Source: Stenotrophomonas sp. BIO128-Bstrain (lineage in GTDB: Bacteria > Pseudomonadota > Gammaproteobacteria > Xanthomonadales > Xanthomonadaceae). From it: 64,000 nucleotides of DNA. Below the pieces are notes generated by a model. That model saw only the letters and a list, made by a program, of their open reading frames with translations, made no database searches and was not told the DNA's origin. Numbering within the stretch: the first letter of the stretch is position 1; every line of letters starts with the position of its first letter. The position numbers and the translations under genes are program-made. Below, in pieces: positions 53,765-62,457 of the stretch. Location: NCBI RefSeq assembly GCF_030128875.1, contig NZ_CP124620.1:2294001-2358000 (forward strand), read 5' to 3'.

Positions 53765-53873
53765 GGAATCGGTATCGCAGGTCAGCGGAGAGGGGGTGCC
53801 CACGGGCACGGCAAGCAGCCGGGCACGGGGTCCCGGGGGGCCATTGTACGTGAGGCGGGCTGGATCGCCCGGC

Positions 53874-54401
53874 TTACAGCGAGGCCAGCAATTCCTCGAA
53901 GGCCCGGGTCGACGCCTCCACGTGGTTGGCCAGGCGGTGCCCGTCGTCCACCATCAGCAGGCGCGCCGAGCGGGCCTGGGCCCAGGCGATGACCTCGGCG
54001 GGCGGGATCAGTTCGTCGTGCCAGGCATGCACCACGCTGGTCGGCACCCGCGCCGCATCCAGCGCCGGCATCGGCCCCATGCGGGTCGGCGGCACCATCA
54101 GGAACAGCCCGCGGACCGGCACCTGCAGCGAGGCGATGGCCGAGATGTACGAGCCCAGGCTGGAACCGGCCAGCACCACCGGGCCCTGCGCGGCGCGGGC
54201 GGTGGCCAGGGTGACCAGTCGCTGCAGGCGGGCGCGCACATCGCCGAGGCTGCTGACCTCGCGCTGGGCGTCCAGGTCGGTGTAGTCCGGGCGCTCGTGG
54301 GTCCAGCCCAGGCGCTCGGCCACGTCGGCCAGGGCGGTCACCTTGATGGCGTCCGGGCCGCTTTCAAAGCCATGGGAGAGAATGCAGTGGCCGCGGCTCA
54401 T
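53874..54401 (-). CDS. Small alpha/beta hydrolase
   Basis: Alpha/beta-hydrolase of about 175 residues. The nucleophile is in [14 protein letters not shown], the acid in [10 protein letters not shown] and the histidine in [20 protein letters not shown] supplies the oxyanion loop. It resembles YqiA/RBBP9-like small esterases. Substrate unknown. Divergent from the amidase with 57 bases between starts. Confidence 0.8.
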   Translation of the reverse strand: MSRGHCILSHGFESGPDAIKVTALADVAERLGWTHERPDYTDLDAQREVSSLGDVRARLQRLVTLATARAAQGPVVLAGSSLGSYISAIASLQVPVRGLFLMVPPTRMGPMPALDAARVPTSVVHAWHDELIPPAEVIAWAQARSARLLMVDDGHRLANHVEASTRAFEELLASL

Positions 54402-54458
54402 GCACACACCGGGCGGGAATCGATAGGAGCGTTCATGCCCGAATGCTAGCATCGCCGC

Positions 54459-55028
54459 ATGCCCGACCGCGCCCCGCCCGCCATCGATGCACAGCCCCTG
54501 CTCTACCAGGACAGGCTGCTGCCCCGCACCCACGACGACATCGATCTGGTGGTCATCCACTGTACCGAACTGCCGGACCTGGCGATGGCGCGCGAGTACG
54601 GCGAGCGCGTGCTGTATGAGAGCGGCACGGGCAACAGCGGGCACTACTACATCGACCGCGACGGGCGCATTGTCCAGTACGTGTCATTGGACCGCATCGC
54701 GCATCAGGTCACGGGTTTCAATCCGCGTTCGATCGGCATCGAACTGGTCAACACCGGGCGTTACCCGCACTGGTGGGATTCCCGCCACCAGGCGATGGAC
54801 GAGCCCTACCCGGATGCGCAGATCGCGGCGCTGATCGATCTGCTGCAGCACCTGTGCGGCACGCTGCCGGCGCTGGCGCATATCGCCGGCCATGAGTGGC
54901 TGGATACGCGCGAAGAAGTGGCCAGCGACGATCCGGAACGGCGGGTGCCGCGCAAGCGCGATCCGGGTCCGTTGTTCCCGTGGCCGCGGGTGCTGGCGGC
55001 GGTGCCGTTGCAGGAACTGCGTGGGTGA
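54459..55028 (+). CDS. AmpD-like N-acetylmuramoyl-L-alanine amidase
   Basis: Zinc amidase of the amidase_2 family, 189 residues, acting on peptidoglycan fragments. Zinc ligands fit His34 (VVIHCTE), the later His in IAGHEWLDT and the Asp in KRDPGPLFPW. No signal peptide is seen, so a cytoplasmic recycling role like AmpD is likely. Convergent with the sulfurtransferase, three bases apart. Confidence 0.88.
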   Translation: MPDRAPPAIDAQPLLYQDRLLPRTHDDIDLVVIHCTELPDLAMAREYGERVLYESGTGNSGHYYIDRDGRIVQYVSLDRIAHQVTGFNPRSIGIELVNTGRYPHWWDSRHQAMDEPYPDAQIAALIDLLQHLCGTLPALAHIAGHEWLDTREEVASDDPERRVPRKRDPGPLFPWPRVLAAVPLQELRG

Positions 55029-55031
55029 TGA

Positions 55032-55922
55032 TCAGCCGGTGGCGACGGGACGCGACGGGTCGCTGACCCAGCCGCTCCACGAATCGGCATAGACGCGTGC
55101 CCCTCCCAGCCCGGCGGCTTCCATCGCCAGCAGCAGGTGGCAGGCGGTCACGCCGGAGCCGCACATCAGCACGACCTCGTCCGGTGCATGCGTGCCGAGC
55201 AGCGGCTGCAGTGCGGCGCGCAGATCGTCCGCAGGGCGCAACCGGCCCTCATGCACGTTCAACGCGAAGGGACGGTTCACCGCGCCAGGTACATGGCCGG
55301 CGACCGGATCCAAGGGTTCCACTTCGCCACGGAAGCGTTCACCGGCCCGCGCATCGATCAACCAGCCCGGGGCGTGCTTGAGACGCGCCTGGACTTCTTC
55401 AACGGAGGCGATCTGGCTGCGGTCGAAGTGACCCGGATACGGCGGCAACGCGGTCACCTGCGGCAGCTCCGCCGTTACCGGCAGGCCAGCGGCCTGCCAG
55501 GCGGCGAAGCCTCCATCAAGAACCCGCACCTGCGCATGCCCGATCAGCCGCAGCAGCCACCACAGGCGCGCGGCGGCCATGCTGCCGTCGCCAGCGTCGT
55601 AGACCACGACCTCGGTCTCCGGCCCGATGCCCCACTCGCCCAAGCGGGCAGCGAATGCATCGCTGTCCGGCAGCGGGTGCCGGCCATGGCCAGTGCGACC
55701 GAGATCGGACAGATCCCGGTTGAGATCGGCGTACAGCGCGCCGGGCAGATGGCCCTGCGCGTACAGCTGCGCACCGGCGGGCGGATCGGCCAGCGAGAAC
55801 CGTGCGTCCATCACCCGCAACGCGGGCGGGGCACTGGGCGTCGCACGTGCATCCATGAGGCGCGTCGCGCCCTGATCCATGGCGTGTGCGAGGGTGGCGA
55901 CATCGATCAGCGGCGTGGTCAT
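55032..55922 (-). CDS. sseA: 3-mercaptopyruvate sulfurtransferase
   Basis: Two-domain rhodanese of 296 residues. The second domain has the active-site cysteine in MCGSGVTACHLLLAME, the CG[ST]GVTA loop of mercaptopyruvate sulfurtransferases. The first has the inactive repeat (VVYDAGDGSMAAARLWWLLRL). Near the N-terminus the phrase MDAR appears twice about 15 residues apart (LMDARATPS and VMDARFSL), hinting at a small insertion. The start overlaps the upstream Nudix gene stop by four bases. Confidence 0.92.
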   Translation of the reverse strand: MTTPLIDVATLAHAMDQGATRLMDARATPSAPPALRVMDARFSLADPPAGAQLYAQGHLPGALYADLNRDLSDLGRTGHGRHPLPDSDAFAARLGEWGIGPETEVVVYDAGDGSMAAARLWWLLRLIGHAQVRVLDGGFAAWQAAGLPVTAELPQVTALPPYPGHFDRSQIASVEEVQARLKHAPGWLIDARAGERFRGEVEPLDPVAGHVPGAVNRPFALNVHEGRLRPADDLRAALQPLLGTHAPDEVVLMCGSGVTACHLLLAMEAAGLGGARVYADSWSGWVSDPSRPVATG

Positions 55923-56722
55923 TCGGTCTGCTCCAGGCGGCGACGCAGGTTGTAGAGAATGGCGGCGGTCGCGCCCCAGATCCGCTGCCCGGGCCAGCCG
56001 TATTCGAGTACGTGACGGATGCGCCCGCGGTGGTCGATCTCGACGTGGTGCAGGTTGGCCGGATCCATCAGGTAGGACAGCGGCACCTCAAACACTTCGG
56101 CAACCTCACCCGGCTCGGGCACGGCCACGAAGGCGGGATCGATCACGGCCACCACCGGCATGACCCGATAGCCGGTAATCGTCACGAACGGATCCAGATA
56201 CCCGAGCACCTGCACCTGGTCCTGTTTGAGTGCGATTTCCTCATCACTTTCGCGGATTGCAGCAGCGACCGCATCGCGGTCCTCCGGCTCCATGCGACCG
56301 CCGGGAAAGCCGACCTGCCCGCCATGATGGCGCAGCGTATCGGTCCGCCGGGTCAGCAGTACCTGGGCGCCGCCCTCGCGCGGAATGATGCCGGCCAGCA
56401 CGGCCGCTTCAACCGGGGGGCCGGGCGGTAACAGATCGATCAGTTCGCTGCGGTTCCAGCCATCGCCGGGCGGGGGCTGGTCCAGCGGATACAGCGCGCG
56501 CAGCAGGCGCTCATGTTCGGCCAGCGAACCGCGCAGGGATTGCCGCAGTTGTTCGCGCAGCGGCAGTGTGTGCTGCATCACGTGATGCTGTTCGGGTCGA
56601 CTCATGGTTCGCCAGCGGGTGATTTCATCCATGGTGCGCAGGCAGCCCGTGCAGACACCGGCGCGGTCCAGTGCGCAGATTCCGATGCAGGGAGTGGGCA
56701 CGGCATGCGGGGTATGTTCCAT
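55919..56722 (-). CDS. DUF1289-Nudix (CoA pyrophosphatase-like) fusion
   Basis: Single 267-residue frame joining two families. Residues about 10-55 form a DUF1289 domain with four cysteines (TPCIGICALDRAGVCTGCLR, then TMDEITRWRTM). Residues about 95-260 form a Nudix hydrolase with the CoA-pyrophosphatase signature LLTRRTDTLRHHGGQVGFPG and the Nudix box GGRMEPEDRDAVAAAIRE-SDEE. The glycine after the EE of the box is alanine. It would hydrolyse CoA or related dinucleotide phosphates; the DUF1289 part may bind metal or iron-sulfur (inference). Co-translated with sseA. Confidence 0.85.
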   Translation of the reverse strand: MEHTPHAVPTPCIGICALDRAGVCTGCLRTMDEITRWRTMSRPEQHHVMQHTLPLREQLRQSLRGSLAEHERLLRALYPLDQPPPGDGWNRSELIDLLPPGPPVEAAVLAGIIPREGGAQVLLTRRTDTLRHHGGQVGFPGGRMEPEDRDAVAAAIRESDEEIALKQDQVQVLGYLDPFVTITGYRVMPVVAVIDPAFVAVPEPGEVAEVFEVPLSYLMDPANLHHVEIDHRGRIRHVLEYGWPGQRIWGATAAILYNLRRRLEQTE

Positions 56723-56759
56723 CGATTGGACCGGTCAACAGTAGCGCGATTGCACGAAA

Positions 56760-56796
56760 ACGAAAAACGCGCCGGTGTTTCCACCGGCGCGTTCTT
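56760..56796 (-). terminator. Terminator of the FKBP gene
   Basis: On the minus strand AACGCGCCGGTG-GAAA-CACCGGCGCGTT is followed by a T-rich run, about 15 bases past the stop. Textbook Rho-independent form. Confidence 0.9.
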
Positions 56797-56809
56797 GATG
56801 TTGCAGCAA

Positions 56810-57511
56810 TTACTTGACGCTGACGAGCTTGATTTCGAACTGCACCGCGACGTTCGGCGGGAACGGCGTGCGCGGATCGGCACCATAGGCCTGATCCGGC
56901 GACAGCGTCACTTCCCACTTGGAGCCGGCCGGCATCTGCAGCAGGGCTTCACGCATGGCCTTCATTTCGACTTCGCTGACCTTGATGCCCGGGATCTGCT
57001 GGGCCGGACGCGCTTCAGCCGGACGGGTGCCGAACGGGTACGGACCGGCCACTTCCAGCTGCACGGTGCTGGCCGGGGTCGGCTTGGCGCCCTTGCCGGC
57101 TTCGATCACGCGGTACTGCACGCCGCTCGGAAGCGACTGCACGCCGGCCTTGGCCTTGTTGGCGGCCAGGAACTGGGTGCTCTTGGTCTTGTTTTCGGCG
57201 GCAGCCTTGTCGTACTCGGCCTTGGCGGCCTGCGCACGACCCTGCTCACGCTTCTGGAAGGCTTCGACGGCGGGCTTCAACTGCTCGGCCGTGATCGACG
57301 GCTGCTTCTTGGCGTAGGCATCCTGCAGGCCCTTCACCACCGAGTTGATGTCCAGCTGCTCGCCGCGCGCGGTGAGTTCAGCCAGGTTGTTGCCGTAGTC
57401 GTAACCGAAGTAATAGCTCAGCTTGCCCTTTTCGGACGAGGTGTCCTGGGCGAAGGCATTGCCCGTCAGGGCCAGGGCCGCGACGGCGACCGCGATAGAA
57501 CGCAACTTCAT
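56810..57511 (-). CDS. Secreted FKBP-like protein with degenerate isomerase domain
   Basis: Predicted periplasmic protein of 233 residues. It has a signal peptide (to NAFAQ), an FKBP-type N-terminal dimerisation region (KLSYYFGYDYGNNLAEL, KQPSITAEQLKPAVEAFQKRE) and a C-terminal FKBP domain. That domain keeps MPAGSKWEVTLSPDQAYG and FPPNVAVQFEIKLVSV. It lacks the usual Y-x-G-x3-DG-x2-FDSS strand and the pocket tryptophan. It may be a chaperone without prolyl isomerase activity. Confidence 0.88.
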   Translation of the reverse strand: MKLRSIAVAVAALALTGNAFAQDTSSEKGKLSYYFGYDYGNNLAELTARGEQLDINSVVKGLQDAYAKKQPSITAEQLKPAVEAFQKREQGRAQAAKAEYDKAAAENKTKSTQFLAANKAKAGVQSLPSGVQYRVIEAGKGAKPTPASTVQLEVAGPYPFGTRPAEARPAQQIPGIKVSEVEMKAMREALLQMPAGSKWEVTLSPDQAYGADPRTPFPPNVAVQFEIKLVSVK

Positions 57512-57680
57512 CAAACTTTTCTCCAGGGGTGGTAACTCAGGACGCGTTGGGCCGCCCTGAGGCGACGGGTTAGGATAGCCGCCGCAACGTTGAACCGCCA
57601 CTAACGACGCAGGCTCTGACCTGACTTCGTTTCAAGAAGTTCAACAATCACTTTTTTTTAACGTTTTCAGGAGTCCTGCC

Positions 57681-58463
57681 GTGGCCGACGCCCTTATCTC
57701 GATTATGGACGATGCCGCCGTGCGCACTGTGACGGTCAACCGCCCGGACAAACTCAATGCGCTCAACCGGGCGACCCTGGAAGCCCTTGATAGCGCATTC
57801 GCTGAAGCGGCGGCCGACCCCTCCGTGCGCGTGGTGGTGCTGACCGGCGCAGGTCCCAAGGCCTTCGTGGCCGGGGCGGACATCGCCGAAATGAACAGAC
57901 TCAGCGCGGTTCAGGGTCGTGATTTCTCCTTGCTGGGCCAGCGCTTGATGCGCCGCATCGAGCGCATGCCCAAGCCGGTGATCGGCAAGATCAACGGTTT
58001 TGCGCTGGGCGGCGGGCTGGAACTGGCCATGGCCTGCCACCTGCGGGTGGCCTCCGAGACCGCCAAGGTGGGGCAACCGGAGATCAATCTGGGCCTGATG
58101 CCCGGCTTTGGCGGCAGCCAGCGGCTGCTGCGCCTGTGCGGCCGCGCCGCTGCGCTGGAGCTGTGCCTGCTGGGCACCCCGATCACTGCCGCGCGTGCCG
58201 CGCAGTTGGGCATCGTCAATGAGGTGGTCCCGGCTGCGGAGCTGGATGCCCGCGTCCAGGCACTGGCGTCACAATTGGCCTCGGCCGCGCCTCTCGCGCT
58301 GCGCGGCATCCTCGATGCGATCCATATCGGCGGCGAGTGTTCGCTCGGCGAGGGCCTGGAATATGAGAGCGCGCAGTTCGGGCTGATGTTCGCCACCGAG
58401 GACATGCGCGAAGGCACCAGCGCGTTCCTGGCGCGCCGGCCGCCGGTGTTCCAGAACCGCTGA
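57681..58463 (+). CDS. Enoyl-CoA hydratase/isomerase family protein
   Basis: Crotonase-fold enzyme of 260 residues. NRPDKLNALNRATL is at the start, the oxyanion-hole segments are KAFVAGADIAEM and GFALGGGLELAMACHLRVASE, and both active-site glutamate positions are present (GGLELAM and GQPEINLGLMPGFGG). It probably hydrates enoyl-CoA in fatty-acid breakdown. The start is GTG with AGGAG upstream. Confidence 0.92.
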   Translation: MADALISIMDDAAVRTVTVNRPDKLNALNRATLEALDSAFAEAAADPSVRVVVLTGAGPKAFVAGADIAEMNRLSAVQGRDFSLLGQRLMRRIERMPKPVIGKINGFALGGGLELAMACHLRVASETAKVGQPEINLGLMPGFGGSQRLLRLCGRAAALELCLLGTPITAARAAQLGIVNEVVPAAELDARVQALASQLASAAPLALRGILDAIHIGGECSLGEGLEYESAQFGLMFATEDMREGTSAFLARRPPVFQNR

Positions 58464-58466
58464 GCC

Positions 58467-58826
58467 ATGTCGCCTTCCGATACCGCTTCGCCGGCACAGT
58501 TGCTGGCGCTCGTCCTTGATGATCAGTGGGATGCCGCGCTGGACGCTGGCCTGATGGACTACGTCCCGCAGCCGGGCGACGAGCAACTGCTGGCCGACCA
58601 TCCTGAGCTGCCGCAGCGCCTGCAGAACGCCCAGCAGCAACTGCAGCGCGCCTGGGACGCGCGCGAGCGCTACCGACAACGCGAACAGCGGCTCGCACGC
58701 CGCGTCGCCGAGCGCGAGGCGCGTCGCGCGCCGCCGCCTACACCCGAGATCCAGAAGCCCGCCCTGCCCTCGGCCGCCGCCGCGATCCTCGCGCGCGCCA
58801 AGGCGAAAGCGGCCGGGCGCACCTGA
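58467..58826 (+). CDS. Unknown small protein between crotonase and nth
   Basis: A 119-residue soluble protein, highly charged, with a helical Arg/Glu-rich middle (RAWDARERYRQREQRLARR) likely to form a coiled coil and a basic Ala-rich tail. No family recognised. It starts three bases after the crotonase stop and its stop overlaps the nth start (TGATG). Confidence 0.7.
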   Translation: MSPSDTASPAQLLALVLDDQWDAALDAGLMDYVPQPGDEQLLADHPELPQRLQNAQQQLQRAWDARERYRQREQRLARRVAEREARRAPPPTPEIQKPALPSAAAAILARAKAKAAGRT

Positions 58827-59503
58827 TGATGGCCACGATGAAGAAAACCGCCGCACGCACCGCGCGCATGCCCAAGGCCGACGTGATCGAAATGTTCACG
58901 CGCCTGCGCGAGCTCAACCCGCACCCCAAGACCGAACTGGAGTACAGCTCTCCGTTCGAGCTGCTGGTGGCGGTCACGTTGTCCGCGCAGGCCACCGACG
59001 TGGGCGTCAACAAGGCCACGCGCAAACTGTTCCCGGTCGCCAATACTCCGCAGGCGATCCTTGCGCTGGGTGAAGACGGCTTGAAGCAGTACATCGCCAC
59101 CATCGGCCTGTACAACGCCAAAGCGAAGAACGTGATTGCCGCCTGCGCCATGCTGGTCAACCAGCACGGCGGCGAGGTGCCGCGTGATCGTGCGGCACTC
59201 GAGGCGTTGCCCGGTGTCGGCCGCAAGACCGCCAACGTGGTGCTCAACACCGCCTTCGGCGAGCCGGTGATGGCGGTGGACACCCACATCTTCCGCGTGT
59301 CCAATCGCACCGGCCTGGCACCGGGCAAGGATGTGCGCGCGGTGGAGGATCTGCTGGTCAAGGTGATTCCCGCCGAGTTCCTGCTCGATGCGCACCACTG
59401 GCTGATCCTGCACGGCCGCTATGTGTGCAAGGCACGCAAGCCGGACTGCCCGCAATGCGTGATCCGCGACCTGTGCCGGTTCAAGGAAAAAACCGCCGCC
59501 TGA
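58826..59503 (+). CDS. nth: Endonuclease III
   Basis: DNA glycosylase/AP lyase for oxidised pyrimidines, 225 residues. The helix-hairpin-helix LPGVGRKTANVV carries the catalytic lysine, the catalytic aspartate is in AVDTHIFRVSNR, and the 4Fe-4S cluster ligands are C-x6-C-x2-C-x5-C (CKARKPDCPQCVIRDLC). The extra basic N-terminal residues are upstream of the family start at about FTRLRELNPHPKTELEY. Confidence 0.96.
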   Translation: MMATMKKTAARTARMPKADVIEMFTRLRELNPHPKTELEYSSPFELLVAVTLSAQATDVGVNKATRKLFPVANTPQAILALGEDGLKQYIATIGLYNAKAKNVIAACAMLVNQHGGEVPRDRAALEALPGVGRKTANVVLNTAFGEPVMAVDTHIFRVSNRTGLAPGKDVRAVEDLLVKVIPAEFLLDAHHWLILHGRYVCKARKPDCPQCVIRDLCRFKEKTAA

Positions 59504-59533
59504 ACGGGGCACGCGACTGCCATATGGGCGCAA

Positions 59534-59555
59534 CCCGGCGGTCATCTGCGCCGGG
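59534..59555 (+). terminator. Hairpin after nth
   Basis: CCCGGCG and CGCCGGG form a 7-bp stem about 30 bases past the nth stop, without a T run; a weak terminator candidate. Confidence 0.35.
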
Positions 59556-59602
59556 CATCAATAGCAGCCCCTGACGCCGCTTGGGATGCGGGCGATGACG
59601 GT

Positions 59603-59619
59603 TTGTCTGAAACTGTCAC
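59603..59619 (+). promoter_or_regulatory. Weak Pho-box-like site ahead of the porin
   Basis: TTGTCTG and CTGTCAC are spaced 10 bases apart, close to but not the 11-base period of a PhoB box. It lies about 65 bases upstream of the porin ATG. Confidence 0.35.
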
Positions 59620-59683
59620 ATTTACGCAATCTTCACTAATTAGCCTGCGCAGCATCTTCCCACCTGCCTGCAAGGCTCCTTCC

Positions 59684-60895
59684 ATGAAACTGCATCGCCA
59701 ACTTCTTACTGCGGCCGTGGCGGCTGCGCTGTTCGTTCCGGCCGCTCACGCTGAAGTGGCCATCGATGTGATCGGCGGTTCGGAAATCACGTTCGAGGGC
59801 CTGGTCCAGGCCGACGGCAACTGGTTCGACAACGATGTGACCGACCTCAACGGCGGTGATGCCGGCAACGGCAAGAACAGCGAATTCGAGCTGCGCCGCG
59901 CCGAGCTGGTGCTCAAGGGCAAGGGCCCGGGCAACGTGGAATGGGTGGTGGGCTACGACGCCAAGGCCGACAAGTTCCTGGACACCAACCTGAAGTACAA
60001 GCTGGCCGGCAACGCCAACCACTTCGTGCAGTTCGGCCAGTTCAAGCAGCCCAACAGCCTGGAAGAACTCTCCAGCACCAAGAACAACGACTTCATCTCC
60101 AAGGCCGCGGTCACCAACACCTACGCCGTGGCCCGCCGCCTGGGTGGCGCCTACAGCATCGGTGACAACAACTGGTCCGTCACCGCCAGCGCCTTCGGCC
60201 GCGAGCTGACCCGCAACCTGGCCCACGGCAGCGGCTACGGCGCGCGTGGTACCTGGGCCCCGATCAATGACAAGGGCCAGGTCCTGCACTTCGGCCTGAG
60301 CTATGTGGACTACGACACCGACGCCGACACCCTGCGCGTGCGCGCCCGTCCGAACGCCGACCTGGCCACCGCGCGCCTGGTCGACAGCGGCAACCTGGTC
60401 GATACCGACCGCGTCAGCACGATCGGTGCCGAAGCGATGTACATCGGTGGCCCGTTCAAGGCCCAGGCCGAGTACTACACCAGCAAGGCCAAGCGTTACT
60501 CGCACGACAACTACAGCAGCGACGGCTACTACGTCAGCGGCCTGTGGAACATCAGCGGCGAGACCTGGGGCTACAAGGGCGGTACCCCGACCACCGGCCT
60601 GCCGGACGAACCGGGCCGCGGCATGTGGCAGCTGGGTGCGCGTTACGACCACATGGATCTCAACGACGGCAACCTGAACGCGAATCCGGTGGCCGGCCGC
60701 CCGCCGATCGTCGATGGCGTGCTCGGCGGCAAGATGGACATCTGGACCGTGGGCGTGAACTACTACTGGCGCTCCAACACCAAGTTCGCGCTGAACTACG
60801 TGATGGTGGACAGCAAGAAGTACAGCTCCACCGCCCGTACGTTCGTCAACGACGATCCGAACATCCTCGAAGCGCGCCTGCAGTTCTTCTGGTAA
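59684..60895 (+). CDS. Phosphate-selective porin, OprO/OprP-like
   Basis: Outer-membrane porin of 403 residues. Signal peptide to AAHAE; then SEITFEGLVQADGNWFDND, FELRRAELVLKGKGPGNVEWVVGYDAKADKFLD and FGQFKQPNSLEELSSTKNNDF, typical of OprO/OprP. The terminal strand ends LEARLQFFW. Located just upstream of two pstS genes, which supports phosphate or polyphosphate passage. Confidence 0.92.
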   Translation: MKLHRQLLTAAVAAALFVPAAHAEVAIDVIGGSEITFEGLVQADGNWFDNDVTDLNGGDAGNGKNSEFELRRAELVLKGKGPGNVEWVVGYDAKADKFLDTNLKYKLAGNANHFVQFGQFKQPNSLEELSSTKNNDFISKAAVTNTYAVARRLGGAYSIGDNNWSVTASAFGRELTRNLAHGSGYGARGTWAPINDKGQVLHFGLSYVDYDTDADTLRVRARPNADLATARLVDSGNLVDTDRVSTIGAEAMYIGGPFKAQAEYYTSKAKRYSHDNYSSDGYYVSGLWNISGETWGYKGGTPTTGLPDEPGRGMWQLGARYDHMDLNDGNLNANPVAGRPPIVDGVLGGKMDIWTVGVNYYWRSNTKFALNYVMVDSKKYSSTARTFVNDDPNILEARLQFFW

Positions 60896-60916
60896 GCCCT
60901 GCAGTACGCGTGTGAC

Positions 60917-60948
60917 ACAAAGGCGCAGCTTCGGCTGCGCCTTTTTTC
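60917..60948 (+). terminator. Porin terminator
   Basis: GGCGCAGC-TTCG-GCTGCGCC followed by six T, about 25 bases past the porin stop. A textbook Rho-independent terminator. Confidence 0.95.
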
Positions 60949-60971
60949 GTGCTCCTTTCAGCGAAGAACAA

Positions 60972-61283
60972 TTGCGTCTCCTGGCGGTGCAGGCAGACAC
61001 GCTGCGCACGCTCGGCCCACCGATGGTGCTGCGTCGCTTCCAGGCCGAATGGGACACGCGCTGCGCCGGTGAATCGACCGATGTGTCGCGCACCGTCTCG
61101 GTCGGCCCGCAACGCAGGCACGGGCTGGCCGACCTCGTTCTGCGCGAACGCCGGGTCACCACGCACAGCTGGATGGATGGCGTCACCTGCCGCGACCAGG
61201 ACACGCCGGTGGAAGGCGAGCGCCACGTGCTGCGCTTCGATGGCCGACGCTATGCGGTTCCGGAGGCACTGCAGCCGTTGTGA
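60972..61283 (+). CDS. Uncertain small gene between porin and pstS
   Basis: An open frame of about 100 codons with GC-rich third positions. It reads for example RRFQAEWDTRCAGES and VTTHSWMDGVTC, and ends VLRFDGRRYAVPEALQPL. It has no good start: candidates are TTG 60972, GTG 60987 and ATG 61023, none with a strong ribosome-binding site, and the frame stays open back through the porin terminator. It may be a real small gene, or the 3' remnant of a longer one. No family recognised. Confidence 0.4.
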   Translation: MRLLAVQADTLRTLGPPMVLRRFQAEWDTRCAGESTDVSRTVSVGPQRRHGLADLVLRERRVTTHSWMDGVTCRDQDTPVEGERHVLRFDGRRYAVPEALQPL

Positions 61284-61300
61284 CACCCATCCCGGAAAGC

Positions 61301-61340
61301 GTGTCACGAGGCAGTCATATGACAGTCGCTGCGCTGTCAT
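61301..61340 (+). promoter_or_regulatory. Pho box: four units at 11-base spacing
   Basis: GTGTCAC (61301), CAGTCAT (61312), CAGTCGC (61323) and CTGTCAT (61334) repeat exactly every 11 bases, as PhoB-binding half-sites do (consensus CTGTCAT). They lie 67-106 bases upstream of the first pstS. Confidence 0.85.
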
Positions 61341-61406
61341 CGAACCGTTATGGAATGAGCACCGGGCGGGACACCCCGCACCTTCATCCATCCCAGGAGC
61401 CACCCC

Positions 61407-62426
61407 GTGATCCACGCCTTCAAATCGCGCGCCGCTGTTGCCGTCCTCGCCGCGTCGTCCGTGTTCGCCGCCAACGCCGCCGATGTGACCGGCGCGGGCG
61501 CCTCGTTCATCTACCCGGTCATGTCCAAGTGGTCGGCCGACTACAGCACCGCGACCGGCAAGAAGGTCAACTACCAGTCCATCGGTTCCGGTGGTGGTAT
61601 CGCCCAGATCAAGGCCGCGACCGTTGATTTCGGCTCCTCCGATGCCCCGCTGAAGCCAGAAGAACTGGCGGCGGCCGGCCTGGCCCAGTTCCCGTCGGTG
61701 ATCGGCGGCGTGGTCCCGGTGATCAACGTGGCCGGCATCGCCCCGGGCGCGCTGAAGCTCGACGGCCCGACCCTGGGCAACATCTTCCTGGGCAAGATCA
61801 AGACCTGGAACGACCCGGCGATCGCCGCGCTGAACCCGGGCGTCAAGCTGCCGGACGGCAAGATCACCGTCGTGCACCGCTCGGACGGTTCGGGCACCAC
61901 CTTCAACTTCGTCAACTACCTCTCCAAGGTCAACCCGGAGTGGAAGACCAAGGTCGGTGAAGGCACCTCGGTCCAGTGGCCGGTCGGCATCGGTGGCAAG
62001 GGCAACGAAGGTGTTGCCGCCTATGTGAAGCAGATCAAGGGCGGCATCGGCTACGTCGAACTGTCCTACGCGCTGCAGAACAAGATGTCCTATGCCGCGA
62101 TGAAGAACGCCTCGGGCAAGATCGTGCTGCCGAGCGACACCTCCTTCGCCGCCGCTGCCGCCAGCGCCGACTGGGCCAGTTCGAAGGATTTCTACCTGGT
62201 CATGACCAACGCCCCGGGCGCCGATGCGTGGCCGATCACCGCCACCAACTTCATCCTCGTCCGCAAGCAGCCCAAGAACGTCGCCAACGCCAAGGCCACC
62301 CAGGAGTTCTTCCGCTGGATCTACAAGAGCGGCGATGCGCAGGCCAAGCAGCTCGACTACGTTCCGCTGCCGGACACCCTGGTCAAGCAGATCGAGACCT
62401 ACTGGTCGCAGAACCTGAAGTATTGA
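61407..62426 (+). CDS. pstS: Phosphate-binding protein PstS, soluble type
   Basis: Periplasmic phosphate-binding protein of 339 residues. It has a Sec signal peptide ending SVFAANA without a lipobox cysteine. Phosphate-contact loops are GAGASFIYPV, GSGGGIAQIKAATVDFGSSDAP and HRSDGSGTTFNFVNYL. The start is GTG with AGGAG seven bases upstream. The first of two adjacent paralogues, behind a four-unit Pho box. Confidence 0.96.
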   Translation: MIHAFKSRAAVAVLAASSVFAANAADVTGAGASFIYPVMSKWSADYSTATGKKVNYQSIGSGGGIAQIKAATVDFGSSDAPLKPEELAAAGLAQFPSVIGGVVPVINVAGIAPGALKLDGPTLGNIFLGKIKTWNDPAIAALNPGVKLPDGKITVVHRSDGSGTTFNFVNYLSKVNPEWKTKVGEGTSVQWPVGIGGKGNEGVAAYVKQIKGGIGYVELSYALQNKMSYAAMKNASGKIVLPSDTSFAAAAASADWASSKDFYLVMTNAPGADAWPITATNFILVRKQPKNVANAKATQEFFRWIYKSGDAQAKQLDYVPLPDTLVKQIETYWSQNLKY

Positions 62427-62457
62427 GCAAGCCACCACCGACGGTGGTGACCTACCG

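Noticed and set aside
51089..53992. 967-codon plus-strand open frame opposite the GNAT and rlmKL genes
   Set aside because: Antisense shadow. The opposite strand encodes a complete RlmKL with all motifs.
57651..57660. Run of eight T upstream of the enoyl-CoA hydratase gene
   Set aside because: No GC stem precedes it, so it is not a terminator; it lies in AT-rich leader sequence and no phase-variation role can be supported.
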